Position numbers and translations under genes: made by a program
In this document: positions 1 to 12,047 of the stretch, in pieces
How the letters are laid out: every line of letters begins with the position of its first letter
How positions within the stretch are numbered: the stretch's first letter is position 1
Origin: Myrica gale
Lineage: Eukaryota; Streptophyta; Magnoliopsida; Fagales; Myricaceae
Direction: 5' to 3'
DNA length: 64,000 nt
NCBI GenBank assembly: GCA_963930655.1
Contig: OZ005607.1
Span: 23,320,874-23,384,873, forward strand
Notes under the pieces: generated by a model
The model's input: only the letters and a program-made list of their open reading frames with translations
Database searches by the model: none
What the model was told of the DNA's origin: nothing

Positions 1-1080
1 GTAGGAACTGCATTGAAAACTCCAAATTGTTAGAAAAATTAAAATTAATAGCAAAATGCATCAGATCTAGTTCTACTGCTTCACTGATCCGACAATATAT
101 GAAAAACATTCGCTTCAATAGCGTGTGAAAGAGAGAGGTGACCCGTGGGGATTACATTTCTCTGGTAATTCACTGATCCGATAAGAGCACCAGTCCGTTG
201 GAAGGAGATGTTGCCATTTGATTCTCTTCTTGTTTGAGAATCTGAAGAAATCTCAATTCTCCTCCAGTTAGTTTATGCAATCATGTAGTGATGTCTTCTA
301 TCAAAATTCTAGCAAAGACAAAGCTGAATCTAAGCAAGTCATTACAACATTATTTTGTTAAAAGCATCCTTAGTGCACTGAGTGTTGTGCCAACTGAGAA
401 TATGAACATTGAAACTTAAACCATGACCAGTTTAATTAATGGAACATTTCGACAAGGTTTCCATAATACTTGATCAAAAAAATTCAGTCTCACTCGCCTG
501 CCAGATTGGTCAGCCCGTGTCTTTTAGATTTCCATCAGTCACTAGTTTGTTTAATGGGAACATCCAAAATATGGTATTAAACCATATGAGCTGCTTTACA
601 TTAAAAGAAATCCCCGAAATTAAAATATCATACATGATTCACTAATGGGATGTGTTAGGTAGGCCAGAATAAAATTCTGCGACACTTAGCATAACGGTAA
701 AATGTAAAAAAGGAACAGAGTAATGGATGTAAAAGATGTTATTAACTAAAATAAATTGATCAGAATTTCAAAAGCATGTGAGATGTGATCCAAACTAAAA
801 ATAAGCCCAGCGTAGTCTGTCATATTTTGTGAGCAACTGAAAAACATGACATTCATTCCGCACTATAGGCCATTCACTTCCTGGTGTTTTCAATGAGTAC
901 AAAAAAATACAATTTACATCAGACAAACAAACCTCTACTCATCCACATTATCAGAGCAATATATGAGGAAAATTATGAACAACATAAGGAGAGATCTTAC
1001 ATTATTCTTATTTTCAGAACTCAAGCACTTCAATAATCAAACATCTAAATAAATATAAATGTTACACATCATCAATAATT
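1..1080. other. Left edge, no gene recognised
   Basis: I found no convincing gene here. Short open stretches are present but match no family I know. On the minus strand around 175-275 there is a run of about 30 codons without a stop that could be an exon of a gene lying to the left, but nothing identifies it. Confidence 0.4.
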
Positions 1081-2827
1081 TGCAACAAAACTTGCGTGAA
1101 ATACAGATCGATCGGTAAAAATATGACGATGGATCGTCCGAAAACCATCTAAAAGACGATAGATCGTTTAAAACAGAACGATCGATCGGTTGTATACCAT
1201 CTAACAGATGATCGATTGTCACTTATTGGTGATCGATCGTCAATTACCCATATTGATAAAACCATGCAAACCCTTCCCACACACTTAAATCCACGCTCAA
1301 ATCACTCTCAAATCATCCTCATTCAATACCCATTGCAATGTACATACTAAAAACATCCTAATAAGCTCTAATCATCACAAATTATATCCACAATACCCAC
1401 AAATACCCAAATAAAAAAATTAAAACGAACAAAATCTCACAAATTTCGCCAAATATTTTCAATATTTACTCGGTTAAAAACCAATGAATATGAGCTCGGC
1501 TTCCTTTTAATCTATTCTAAACACTCTCTCAACCAAAAGAACGGTATTTGGACTAAGTTTGAGAGGAAAAGAGCTACTTACAGCAAGCATTCGTTCTCTT
1601 CATTTCTGTGGATGTTTTCTTCACTTCACCCACGACCTTAGAGCATTTGGGCATTTCAAGCACGATGCCTTGTTAGCTTTAAAATTCCCGCTAAATTTTC
1701 AAACGATCGATCGCAATTGCAACGATTGCTCGGGAAACGAATTCAAAACGACGACGGACGTGAGCGATCGATCGATATTAATATATGATCAATCGGTCTC
1801 AAACCATTAAATGACACCGTCCTTTATCGATCGATCGGTGACATACCGATCGATCGTTAAACCTAATTATTGAAAAAACGATTTTTAACCTAACAAATGA
1901 AATAATTATTAAAATTATTTTACTTAAAATGTCATTTTAATACATATCTCATACTAATAACTTATAATCATGTGTTAAATAAGCTTTATATCACTAGTTT
2001 ATGACATCTTAGTACATTGCTCATACTAACTCTTACAAATGTTTATTTGATGTAACATGTACAACTTGTACATGCTTTCCTAAATATTAATGAAGTATAC
2101 TTTATATGTTGTTATGTAATCTAAACATATCCTAACGTACTTTGTTAATATATATTTTGTATTTCTAATTATTTAAGCTCATATTATTCAATCACAAATG
2201 TTTAATCATGAAATTTACGTACCGATTGATCGTCAATGTTACCGATCGATCGCCTTTTGCATTTAAAACGACACCGTGCGAACCGATCAATTGCTTTATC
2301 TGAACGATCGATCGCTTCGTCTAACGAAAACGATGACGCATCCTAACGATTGATCAGTGTGCCTTTACCGATCGATCGTTATGCATAAGACAAAACGATG
2401 ACGTCCTTGATGATCGATCACTTCAATATAAACGATCGATCGGTAGATTAGAAATATCTAAACGACATCATACTTAAACGATCGATCACCTAAAGCACTG
2501 ATCGATCGGTTATCTTAAAATTTAGAAAGATCTTCTATGACGCATGCCGATCGATCGTCATATCGTAGCGATGGATCGATTATGATGAATGATCGATCGT
2601 GTTTCAAAGTCACGTGTTTATTGATAACCGATCGACTGGTATATAAACAACGATCAACTGGGTGGAGTGACGACGTAATTTCCTTGCCAAAACTCTTTGT
2701 ATTTAGTGATGGAGCATTTCGTCACAAAGTACCGATCGATCGGCGTGTGACGAAACTTTTCGTTACCAAAAAATTAACTTTTTGTGACGACATTGTTATT
2801 TCGTCACTAAAAGTCAATTTTCTAGTG
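1081..2827. mobile_element. CACTA (En/Spm) transposon, one end with subterminal GATCGATCG array
   Basis: The right boundary reads, on the minus strand, CACTAGAAAATTGACTTTTA, which is the CACTA terminus typical of En/Spm-class DNA transposons. Inward from it (about 1090-1260, 1700-1860 and 2215-2790) are some two dozen copies of a palindromic motif around CGATCGATCG, in both orientations and with variants such as GATCGATTG and GATCAATCG. Such subterminal arrays are the usual transposase-binding repeats of CACTA elements. No transposase coding remains and no matching left terminus was found, so the element is either partial or starts outside the window. The candidate 3-bp target duplication (GTG at 2828-2830) cannot be verified. 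Confidence 0.75.
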
Positions 2828-3019
2828 GTGCAATTTACTTTATGTGGTTTACATTAGTTCTTGGGCTTTAAAATCGATCAAATTAGTCCTCCGGATATGA
2901 ATTAATCCATCACTAGTTAGTTTTGTGCGACATTCAAATTTAATAAATTTTAAAATTCAAGAACTAATTTGTTGGATTTTACATTTTGTGGACTAATTAT
3001 ATTACAAAAAAGAAAGACT

Positions 3020-3120
3020 TCTAGCAACTGTCTTTTTAGCTGGGATCACAAAAAATCGCCGCTAAAATATACCTATAGTGGCGGTGTTTGTAAGCCAATG
3101 CCGCTAAAGGTCAATCTAAT
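3020..3120. mobile_element. CACTA subterminal fragment (AGCGGCG family)
   Basis: A short stretch with the words GCCGCTAAA, GTGGCGGTG and GCCGCTAAAGG. These resemble the subterminal repeats of the CACTA elements at 27.1, 29.6 and 37.8 kb. No intact terminus is present. Confidence 0.45.
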
Positions 3121-3195
3121 TAGATAAAATGATAATTTACCTGCATAATTTTTTTATTTATCCCACTAATTAAATTCCTCATGTATTATTTTAAT

Positions 3196-3433
3196 AACGT
3201 TGACTAACTGGATGATACGCTGGCAACTTCGAAGAATATGGTGGGAAAGCTCGCACATGAAATCATTTTCGGTCTCAGCAGCGCCATGTCTGACCAAGGA
3301 ATCCCGGCCCCGATCCAACGCCCCTTTATCTTCGCGTGCATGTGCGACGTCCCCATGTCTTGTTCGTTCTCTATATAGACATTAGACACTCGCACTGTCG
3401 CACATCTTGTGGGCCGTGGCTATACTTACACAA
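3196..3433 (+). promoter_or_regulatory. Promoter of phytocystatin gene 1
   Basis: A TATA box (CTATATAG, core 3372-3377) lies about 60 bp before the start codon. A W-box core TTGAC sits at 3200-3204 inside AACGTTGACT. The same elements, with related sequence between them, precede the inverted second cystatin gene. The words GGGAAAGCTCGCACATGA and TCTGACC(A/G)AGGAATCCC are shared, so the two genes were duplicated with their promoters. WRKY control is inference from the conserved W-box only. Confidence 0.55.
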
Positions 3434-4089
3434 ATGGCAACACTTGGAGGAATTACTACCGAAGTTAAGGGAAATCGGTGTAGCCCGGAGATCGACAGCC
3501 TCGCTCGTTTTGCTGTCGAGGAAAATACGAGTACCCCGGAGATCGACAGCCTCGCTCGTTTCGCTGTCGAGGAGCACAACAAGAAATCGGTTTCCTAACT
3601 TCTCAATCTTTGTTTTATTTTTTTTTATAAGGGAAAATTTGAAGAAGCTCCTTCGAAGGTTTAGAAAAGAAACCTGTTTGTTTATCCTTTGTTGAAGTGT
3701 CTGTTCTGCTTTTGTGGTGCAGAACGCAGTTCTGCAATTTGTGAAGGTGATGAGTGCTGTACTGCAGGTGGTTGCTAGAACTATATATATATATAATATA
3801 CCGCTGGATCGGTACCAACTCGCAAGATATTCTTTGTTGATGTTTTTGTTTTTGATTTCGAGTGTAGAACGCAGTTCTGCACTTTGGGAAGGTAGTGGGA
3901 TCTAGACGGAGTCGTCACCTACGTAACAATATGGTTGGTGGAGATGTATACTGTATGACTCTGGAGGCTTCCGACGGCGGGAAGAAGAAGGTTTATGAAG
4001 CCCAGGTGTGGAAAAAGCCATGGTTGAACTTCAAGGCATTGAAGGAGTTCAAGCTCATTAGTGATGCCCCTTCAGGGACTAGAGCTTAG
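3434..4089 (+). CDS. Phytocystatin-like protein 1 (two exons, divergent)
   Basis: Model: exons 3434-3589 and 3868-4089, intron 3590-3867 (GT-AG), 125 residues. Phytocystatins are cytosolic inhibitors of papain-like (C1A) cysteine proteases. The N-terminal glycine pair (MATLGG), the plant helix signature [12 protein letters not shown], and the C-terminal KKPW (second binding loop) followed by [10 protein letters not shown] are all present; there is no signal peptide. Two oddities set it apart from its sister at 8.6-9.2 kb. The helix block is tandemly duplicated ([13 protein letters not shown] twice in exon 1). The papain-binding loop QLVAG is replaced by NMVGG and preceded by a basic insertion, RRSRHLR. 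The intron also holds a second, partial exon 2. The frame is open throughout, so this is either a diverged inhibitor or a decaying copy. Start chosen because it aligns with the start of the sister gene. Confidence 0.7.
3723..3782 (+). pseudogene. Duplicated cystatin exon-2 fragment inside the intron
   Basis: After an AG at 3721-3722 the sequence encodes [20 protein letters not shown], the start of a cystatin exon 2 including the first binding loop (QVVAR, with arginine where the QxVxG glycine belongs). It then runs into a TA-rich stretch and is lost. The functional-looking exon 2 begins 85 bp further on with the same 5' words, so exon 2 was partly duplicated in tandem. Confidence 0.6.
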
Positions 4090-5033
4090 CAAAAACGAAG
4101 TTTCTGTTTCTCATAAGGACTGTGATTTACTCGAGAATTTATTATAAACATGGTCTTTTTGCTTCCCATGTATTGCCGTGATCTGTTTCGATTCCTTTTT
4201 TCTTGTGTCAAAAGGTTCAGAGTTGCAGCATGATCGTAGGTTAAGGCAGAGGTAGGAGAAGCAAAAAGAAAGAATCGAGAATGTTTTTCTATGTGGAATA
4301 AGACTCTGTACAATCAGTTAAATATATACGCAAAAAAGAATATGGAAAACATCACAATAGGTCTAGTATTTATGGACAACAAAAATCAAATTCCATCTTA
4401 TATTATAACTTCTAATGTGTCTAATTACTCTCCATATAAATTTTAAAAAATATCAATCACCGCCCTTCATTCGATCGGGATAATAAATTATATAAAAAAT
4501 AACCCAAATGTCCCGTTAAGACAAAATTACTAAAATATTTCAAAACAATAAAAAAAAAGTAATATTTCATAAATAAAAATATAAAAATTAGATTAATTTT
4601 TTCTTGACGGAACATTTCGGTCCACTCATGTCACTTTCCGTTTTAAAAAACACTCCAATTGAAATGCACCGCCGGTTGACTTGGTTTTATTTTTTCTCCC
4701 AACACATTAAATTTATTATTATTATTATTTTATAAGACATTAAGCGGATGTTTGAGAGTGAAAATTTTGGGTATTGGAGTTTGAGAAATATTATAAAGTA
4801 AAGATATGTTATGGGAGTTGGTGAAAAAGTGAAGAGAGAAAAGATTTTTAATAAATATTATAATAATAAAAAATTATGTGATGAATTTTTTATTATTAAA
4901 CCTAAATTTTTGGGTCTAAATTATTGGGGCTCAAATAAGAAATTTATTCATACAGCTAATCATACATTTTTAATTCTTGGTGAATAGGGTAGAGCCTTAG
5001 CCTGACTCTGACCCCATCGAAGATCTAATACTT
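4090..5033. other. Intergenic, no gene seen
   Basis: AT-rich sequence downstream of cystatin gene 1, with no convincing coding potential. The part from about 4735 to 4980 (words GTTTGAGAGTG, GTGAAAAAGTGAAGA) resembles a stretch near 9650-9760 and may be a decayed short repeat. Confidence 0.4.
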
Positions 5034-5041
5034 ATACAGGG

Positions 5042-6262
5042 GTAGGGCTGTACAATGCCACCGGGAAATTCCGGTGGCACCGGCACCGGGTTTTCGATTT
5101 TTGGTCTAACCGGTGCCGGTGTAGGTTTGGTCTTTTGAAAAAACCAGCACCGGGTTTCCCGGTGGAGGTTAAACCATGATTTTTTTTATAGTTTTTTTAG
5201 TTTAGTTTCTACTCAATAGTTCAAACTTTAGTTTCACCTCAAGACGTAGTATTCTAGAAGCATGACAAGGTTTACTCAATAGTTTAGTTTCACCTGAATA
5301 TTTGAGATTTGTTGTTGGTTTTGTCTAATCAAATGCTTACATTCAAGTTACCAAGAAGCTTGCTAGGTGAATGAACTAGTTTATTTAGAATTTTGGTAGA
5401 AAAAATTACAAATTTATTGTATTTATAAGGGTATATATGAAGGAATTGAAATTATAATTAAAGAGTTTAATGTCAAACTTTGGTAAGTACATCGCATAAT
5501 ATAAGTCAAGAGGTCGAGATTCTACCACAAAAAATTTTAAATCAATGTATTAGTTTAAGAGTTTTTATGAAATGTTAACAAATTGTCTAAATTTCTAAAA
5601 TTGACAAATCACTATTAAATTTATACCATGCTTGCAAAATCAGTCATTCAATTACATTTTAGTTCAAATTTCTAATACATTTTAGTTCAAAAATTCAGAT
5701 AGAGTCATCACGTTTGACTAGCGTTAGACAAGTGCTCGATCGCTCAGTGCAAATTTCAGACAGAAACATAAGCGTTTGACGAGCGTTTGACCCGCGCTTG
5801 AGCGCCTTAAAAAATTGCTGAATTTTTAGATTTTCCTTGTGAAACCAAAGGAAACCCTACTAGGTTTTTAACATGTTTTAAAATTGTTATTGATTTGTTA
5901 ATTAGAGGGAAACCACATATTCTTCCCTCTAAGTGTTGTTAGGGTCTAAACTGGATTGTTCAAAAGATAATAGTTTCTACTTACAGTGACGTCTCTATTA
6001 CTTTGGACTTTAAATTATCATCTTATCTTTTAAGATGATCTTTAATTTTATTGATTTTGGAATTTGGATTTTTTTAGTTTAGATTTTATTGATATGTGAT
6101 TAATGGACCAAAAGAAAAAATAAAAAATACATTGGGTCAAGTGCGTAAAATGCTAAAAAAATGGCTCAATATTAATGTAGGATAACCTGAAATCGCCACC
6201 GTTAAGGGCCAATTTTTGCCCTTAACAGTGTAGGTGGTAATTTTTTCAAGTTGTGCAGCCCC
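5042..6262. mobile_element. hAT-type non-autonomous DNA transposon
   Basis: Bounded by an 8-bp direct repeat ATACAGGG (5034-5041 and 6263-6270), the target duplication size of hAT elements. The ends form a short inverted repeat, GGGCTGTACAA against GGGCTGCACAA. Near the left end are dense CCGGTG/CACCGG palindromes (5055-5180). The middle (5690-5960) resembles sequence at 62.9-63.6 kb, with TTTGAC/GCTCGA words and a GTGTTGTTAGGGT stretch, suggesting a nested older repeat. No transposase coding. Confidence 0.6.
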
Positions 6263-6270
6263 ATACAGGG

Positions 6271-8642
6271 TATTTATCCAGCCCTTTTCCTCTTGACCAC
6301 ATTGTCAAACTTGTTCATTGCAAGTGATTACTCGCACGCGTACATAACTTTCTCTAGTGGAGCCAACTAGAAATGGACTTCGTGTTTGGATGTGAGGCAT
6401 AGTCTTGATATTTTCAGGACATTCTCTACAGTATCTCTTTCTATGAAAAAATTCGTTAGGAATCATAATAGCCACTTTTATGAAAAAAATTTAGCTATTC
6501 TGGTTATTAGCTTTTAAGTTTCTTCATTTTCTAAATCTTTAACTAAACGTGTTATAATTTCTACTTCTAAAACAACAGAAATAATAGGATTATAGGCTAT
6601 ACAATTTCTCAAAAAGAGATAGAGACGTTGTAAGTCCATATTGGTCAAAACTTTACAAAGACAATATTAAATAGTGTGAGATTTAACTGTTGTTTATCTC
6701 TCTCTAAATTACACCTAACAATTCGAAAAATAAATTATAAATTAAAGAGAATCCTAATCTGAATTACAGTGCATATGTAAGATAACTCAAAATAGAACTC
6801 CATATGGACAAAAAAAATTGGCCCAAATTGAATGGATTGTGTTCAACGTCAGAAAGGCCCACCAAGAACAACGCGAGTTACTGGCCCAAAGATCACCGAC
6901 CGAAAGAATATGTGGTTTTAGGATTAGGAAATGCATTCCCTATCGAAGATGATTGTCTATGATCGCATGCCATATTTAAAGGAAAAGATAGATATTCTCA
7001 TTCAAGTATGATGATAAGCCTGCTTCATTCATCGACAACTTTTTATACATGAAAAAGAGTTATGCTGTCAAGGATAGACAAATCCACCAGATCCTGGATT
7101 GTAACAGAAGACTCAGAACCTGTTTCCGGATTAGGTTTACATTTATTTCATAAGAACATGCCTTCAATGCTCTTATAGACTTTTAGTAAACTTGAAGCAC
7201 AGCACATATGATCTTTAGTCCCCTGCATATTCAAAGAAATATTATCTGTCACAAATAATATGGTCTTTAGTCTAATATGATTAGTTCATATCGAAACACT
7301 GCCATGTAAATAAATATACCCCTTTTTATACCAAGATGGATCACCTTAGAAACATGTATAAGGGGGCCAAATTCAATTAGATGGTTGTGCTTTACAGGAA
7401 TATAAGGTCACATAAATATGAGCTGCATAACTTGAACCCCAAAATTTACACTGTTCTACTCATTTCCCATCTTGGGCTTATTTTTCATGTTTGGATATTA
7501 AGAAGAGATTTTTATGTATCCGAAATAGGCACCGCAACATGTTAGAAGCGAATAAGACCCAATGTAGGACTTACAAAACCACATCAACAGATACCAAAAA
7601 AACATTCACCACAAAAATATCCATTCTGAACTATGTTATATGTACAAATGCTGTCGGGCCGCGCAACAAGTAACACTGGCATCAACCAAGCATTTTCCAC
7701 AACTCCTAACTTCTAACACTTCCAAAGTATTTGTTGAGAAATGAATCTCAAAAATCATGATGTGACTTACATATACCAAACGCCTCATTCAAAGGAATAA
7801 TGAAGCTGCAAGTTCTTCCATCCACATAACACCTAAAGACCATGTGACAAGGACTATGATGTTTGGAAGTGACAAACAAATAGGTACTTCTATTCTTGGC
7901 AAGTGAAACAATTACTTGGCAAACATCTTTACTTCCTTGTAATGGCTAAAATCTTTACTCATATAGGTTACAGATGATACAACGTTTCAGCCCTGTTTAG
8001 ACTTGTGGCATGTCCAAAATCCTTCCTGCACTAGCCACCCAATTCCCCTACACATCGTCCTTACAGCAGTGTCGAAAGGGATGATGCTCATTCAACTGCT
8101 CAACCCTCTTATTCTGGTACAACTATCCTAAATTATATGTATTAAAAGTTAAGTCAACTTGCTGGCCTAGTGACACAAATTCATGAGTGAAGTCACCTGT
8201 ACAGCACACTTTCTTACTCCAGTTAAAAACCATGTGAGCTTGAAAACATATCTATGGAATATAAACTAATATTTGGAGATCTGACTCAATTTGTTATGCC
8301 TTACATAAAAAGCCCAGATAACGCAGAACTTCTGACTGAAAGTTCAAAACCTTCCCCTTTTCTTTGCGAGTAATTGTTTGAGTAGGAGTTCATGAATATA
8401 TTTTATGCATTGAGAGAAAACAAAAAGTCAAGTCAACCCGTATTGGATCTCAATTTCATTTTTGTTTTCCCTTTTCCTTTATGGGTCGCCGGTGAAGTTC
8501 TCTATAACACGAAAAATAGAAACTATGTTTACAACAGAAGAGCAATACAAGAGCAGCAAAGAGACGATGTTTATAAATTCTCGAGTAAATCGTAAAACTT
8601 ATATAAGAAACAGAGGAACTTCGTTCTAAAGTACATACCTAG
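6271..8642. other. Intergenic between the convergent cystatins
   Basis: No recognised gene. A minus-strand stretch at about 7060-7140 reads open and protein-like (contains SSVTIQDLVDLSILDSI), possibly a relic exon, but it cannot be assigned. The region probably holds the 3' flank of the second cystatin gene near 8.4-8.6 kb. Confidence 0.35.
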
Positions 8643-9210
8643 CTAAGAACTAGAGCCTGAAGGAGCATCACCAATTAGCTTGAACTCCTGCAACTCCTTG
8701 AAGTTCAACCATGGTTTCTCCCACACCTTGGCTTCATAAACCTTCTTCTTCCCGCCATCGGTAGCCTCCAGTGTTATATAGTATACAGTTCCAGCCACCA
8801 ACTGCTGTTTAGCACTCACAACCTTCCCAAAGTGGAGAAGTGAATTCTACACAACAAAACCAGAACAAAACCTTCAACAAAAGATATCCACACAGGCATA
8901 ATCTCACTAAACGATGAACGATTTCCCTCCCAATAACCCAAAATTTAACACGGTTCTGATATTTGATTAAGCTGTTGGGGGGAAATCCTAAAAATCTCCC
9001 GAAAATTACATCGAAATTACATCCAAAAAACTCACAGATTTCTTTTCTAAACATTTGTCTATTACATAGTTTAAAAAAAAAACACAAAAGATTGAGAAAT
9101 TAGGGAACCTCTTTCTTGTTGTGCTCCTCGACAGCGAAACGAGCGAGGCCGTCGATCTCCAGGCTGTTCTGATTTCCCTTAACTTCGCTAATTCCTCCGA
9201 GCATTGCCAT
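8643..9210 (-). CDS. Phytocystatin (cysteine protease inhibitor), two exons
   Basis: Minus strand: exon 1 9210-9109, intron 9108-8847 (GT-AG), exon 2 8846-8643, giving 101 residues. It has every landmark of a type I plant cystatin. MAMLGG is the N-terminal glycine pair that enters the protease cleft. [14 protein letters not shown] is the plant-specific helix signature, QLVAG (residues 49-53) the first binding loop and EKPW the second, followed by [10 protein letters not shown]. There is no signal peptide, so it should act in the cytosol against papain-like C1A proteases, endogenous or from herbivores and pathogens. Length is normal for the family. The junction KKE|N falls inside the conserved EEHNKKEN run, supporting the splice sites. 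It is convergent with the diverged copy at 3.4 kb and is the better preserved of the two. Confidence 0.92.
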
Positions 9211-9491
9211 CTTTTTCTACTCTTTTCCTGACTTCGATATGATCAGACAATAATGTGAGCCATTCTCTATATAGAGAACGAAGAGATTGGGAAGCACGCG
9301 AGGATAAATGCTTGTCGGGTCGGGGGATTCCTCGGTCAGACTTGGCGCTGCAGACACCGAAATCATGTGCGAGCTTTCCCTCTTTATTCTTCGCAGTTTG
9401 CCAACGCGTCAGCCAATCAACTGCGTCTTGTACCCATCTCCATTAAGACGTGGCGTGTTGGGAGTTTCGTGGAGAGTGGGTCAACGTTGAC
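9211..9491 (-). promoter_or_regulatory. Promoter of the 101-residue phytocystatin
   Basis: TATA box TCTATATAGAG (core 9268-9273) lies 58 bp before the start codon, almost the same spacing as in gene 1. Further upstream, GTCAACGTTGAC at 9480-9491 is a perfect palindrome of two back-to-back W-box cores (TTGAC). Gene 1 keeps only one half of it. This suggests WRKY-responsive, stress-inducible expression, which is inference. Confidence 0.5.
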
Positions 9492-10169
9492 TTTATAGAT
9501 AGGAGTTGGCAGTTTTACGTACACGATAACTCCCCCGCGAATGATCAGTTCCTTAATCCATAAGCATTGCTCCGAGTCGAATCGAACGAACAGGACGGCC
9601 ATCCACTCGGCAATATATATATTTTTTTTCTGAATAACTCGGCAATATTTTAGGGTAGTGTTTGTTTGCGTAAATTTTGGGCAGTACAAAGTTTGTGTAT
9701 TGGGATTGTGAAAAATAAAAATATTTTTAATGAATAGGTGAAAAAGTGAAGAATGACACTGACGTTATTTTGTTTTTTTATTGATGCGAAGCTAAAATCT
9801 TTATCTGTTGCGGATGTCAATAATTAGGCTTACTTGTACTTGTTTGTATTAGTAACACAGTTATAGGTTGGATTTTTTTATTAAGTAAATATAGTAACTC
9901 ATTTAAGAAGAGTCAAAGGGACGTGAATATAAGCACAGGATTTCTCCTTGTTATAAAAAAAATAAAAAAATAAAAAATCTTCCTAATTATTTATAGTTGC
10001 AGTTTGATATTTTTAAACTAATTTTTTTAATTATTTGTTGTACGAAATGATAAGGATACCATCACCAGGTTCAGGTTGACTCACTGGTTAAGAACAATAC
10101 GAGATTGTGGGTAAAAAGTGCATGATTTCAATTTCAATTCTTTACTGGGTGATCACATGGAAGTTTACC
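9492..10169. other. Intergenic, no gene seen
   Basis: AT-rich with poly-T runs. Around 9650-9760 is a stretch like that at 4735-4980. No coding potential that I trust. Confidence 0.35.
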
Positions 10170-10172
10170 TTA

Positions 10173-10361
10173 GAGCATGTTCGTTAGAAAGTTTTTTAAG
10201 AATTTTTTGTGTTTTGAAAATTTTTAGGTGATATTAACTTTATTTATATGCGTGTTTTAGTTATTTTTATGTAGTGTTAAAAATGATGTTTGATTGTAAA
10301 ATTTTTTATATTCTGAAAATTCAAAAAAAATCTTGAGAATTTTGTTTAACCGAACGTGCTC
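10173..10361. mobile_element. Tourist-like MITE (PIF/Harbinger type)
   Basis: A 189-bp AT-rich element flanked by TTA on both sides (10170-10172 and 10362-10364), the target duplication of PIF/Harbinger MITEs. The inverted ends are GAGCATGTTCGTTA and GAGCACGTTCGGTTA, followed by a shared A/T-rich arm. Confidence 0.7.
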
Positions 10362-10734
10362 TTAAATGAGAGTCGTGAGAGCCAACAGGCTTGCATTAGC
10401 TTTTTATGAAGTGTACCCGATGCTTAATTAAGGTTCGTTGTGATTCCAAGTCCTGTTCGAGTTTAATGCGCAGGAAGCGCTCGAGATTTTCTTCGTTATC
10501 CAAAATAAAAATTGACAATGATTGACCTTTTTTTTCTAAGCAAAGATGATTGACTTAATAGAGTTTAATTACTATTTGTTTGATGGTTGATATTGAAAAA
10601 CATTGAAAAAATAAATTTGAGTGAACTACAGGAATTTCCTCTTCCGGTAGTTTGTAAGTTTCGGGGAGGTAATTTGGAATTGATGTCATCGCTTGAAAAC
10701 ATTTTCACTTCTAGTCCGTGAACTATATTACTCA

Positions 10735-11050
10735 TATATCATTTACCTTGTTCGCATTAAAATTTAATCATATTTAGCCCTCTAAATTACCCAAAATGGA
10801 TCAATATTTGCTCTCTAAATAGATCATACGGCTGTATAGAAAATAAGCGACGTAGTACAATGTTAACCGTTGGATCTTATGATAGAGATAAATTTTGATA
10901 TATGCCATTTGCCCACGAATTTCATCATATTTAGTCATTCTAAATTACCAAAATGCATCAATATTCTCTCTAAAAAGATCCTACGCTTATATAGAAAATA
11001 AGCTATATGGTACAATGTCTACAGTTGGATCCTAAGACAGAGCAAACATT
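10735..11050 (+). repeat. Imperfect direct repeat, two ~150-bp units
   Basis: Units at about 10750-10890 and 10922-11050 share the order CATATTTAG, CTAAATTAC, ATCAATATT, TATAGAAAATAAGC, TACAATGT and GTTGGATC. They are diverged copies of one block, next to the left end of segmental copy A. No coding content. Confidence 0.55.
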
Positions 11051-11564
11051 TAAAATTTTTATAGTTTTAGGACTCAAAATGACATTTAGCCCATAGTTTG
11101 AGAGCAAAAGTGATGTTTTTTTTCCTTCTAAGTTTTAGAGAGAGAAGCTTCATTTCTCTCTATACTTATACTCTACTTTCTCTTTTATCTTTCTCCGCTC
11201 TTTCCCCATCTACATATTTCTATGCTCTCCTTATTCTCTATCTTTTTATATTTATATATTATTTATAAAAATTAACGAGGGTAAAATTGTCATTTCACTT
11301 AATCAAAATAACAATTTTCGTACAAATTAATCGTGTGAGTACAAAGTGTAAAAGATTGGTAGTTGAGAGACGAAATGTAATGAAATTGATAGTCTAAAAT
11401 GTAAAGTATTCAAATACAAAAACTGTTTTAACTATATATATGTGAAATTTGAACAATATTCTTTCAATCAAACTTTTAAAAGGATGTACTAAACTATATT
11501 GTGCTAAATACAGCAGGCGTCTAATTCTTTCCAACAGTCGGTTTTGCAACAAACATTTTTTAAA

Positions 11565-12028
11565 GGGTTATGTACGCATTTAGTTCCTATGTGTTGACCC
11601 ATTTTAAATTTATTATAAAGCTTCTTGAGTTTGCAATTTTATCAAATATGTCATTTTCTTTTAATTTCTATATATAAAGTTAACAATTCACACGTCAATT
11701 CTAATAAGAAGTTTACACGTGTCATCTAAAACTAAAATGATGTGACTTATTTTTTAAAGGTTTTTTTTTCTAATTTTATGTTTTCTAAAAAAACAAACTA
11801 AATTATTAAAAAAAAATTATAAATCACATGATTCTAATTTTTGGTGACAGATGTCAAATTAATTATTGGAGTTGACGTGTGAACCATTAACTTTAACAAT
11901 AAAATTTCAAATGAACGACTCATTTGATAAAAATTATAAATTCAAGAACCTCTATGATCAATTGGAAACCTAAGGTCAATTTGTTAAAATGATTTAGAAA
12001 TTAGGAGACGAAATCAGTAAATAACCCC
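11565..12028. mobile_element. 464-bp MITE with 8-bp target duplication
   Basis: Flanked by TTTTTAAA at 11557-11564 and 12029-12036. Termini GGGTTATGTACGCATTTAG and, inverted, GGGGTTATTTACTGATTTCG form a diverged terminal repeat. Copies B, C and D lack it at the matching position, which confirms an insertion after duplication. The 8-bp duplication suggests hAT. Confidence 0.7.
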
Positions 12029-12047
12029 TTTTTAAATATAAAGTAAA

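Noticed and set aside
1081-2827. Regularly spaced GATCGATCG motifs suggesting a CRISPR-like or satellite array
   Set aside because: Motifs are short, variable and in both orientations with irregular spacing, and they end at a CACTA terminus in a plant genome.
8392-8595. 67-residue open frame downstream of the cystatin gene
   Set aside because: No family similarity, low-complexity composition and a likely 3' flank location.
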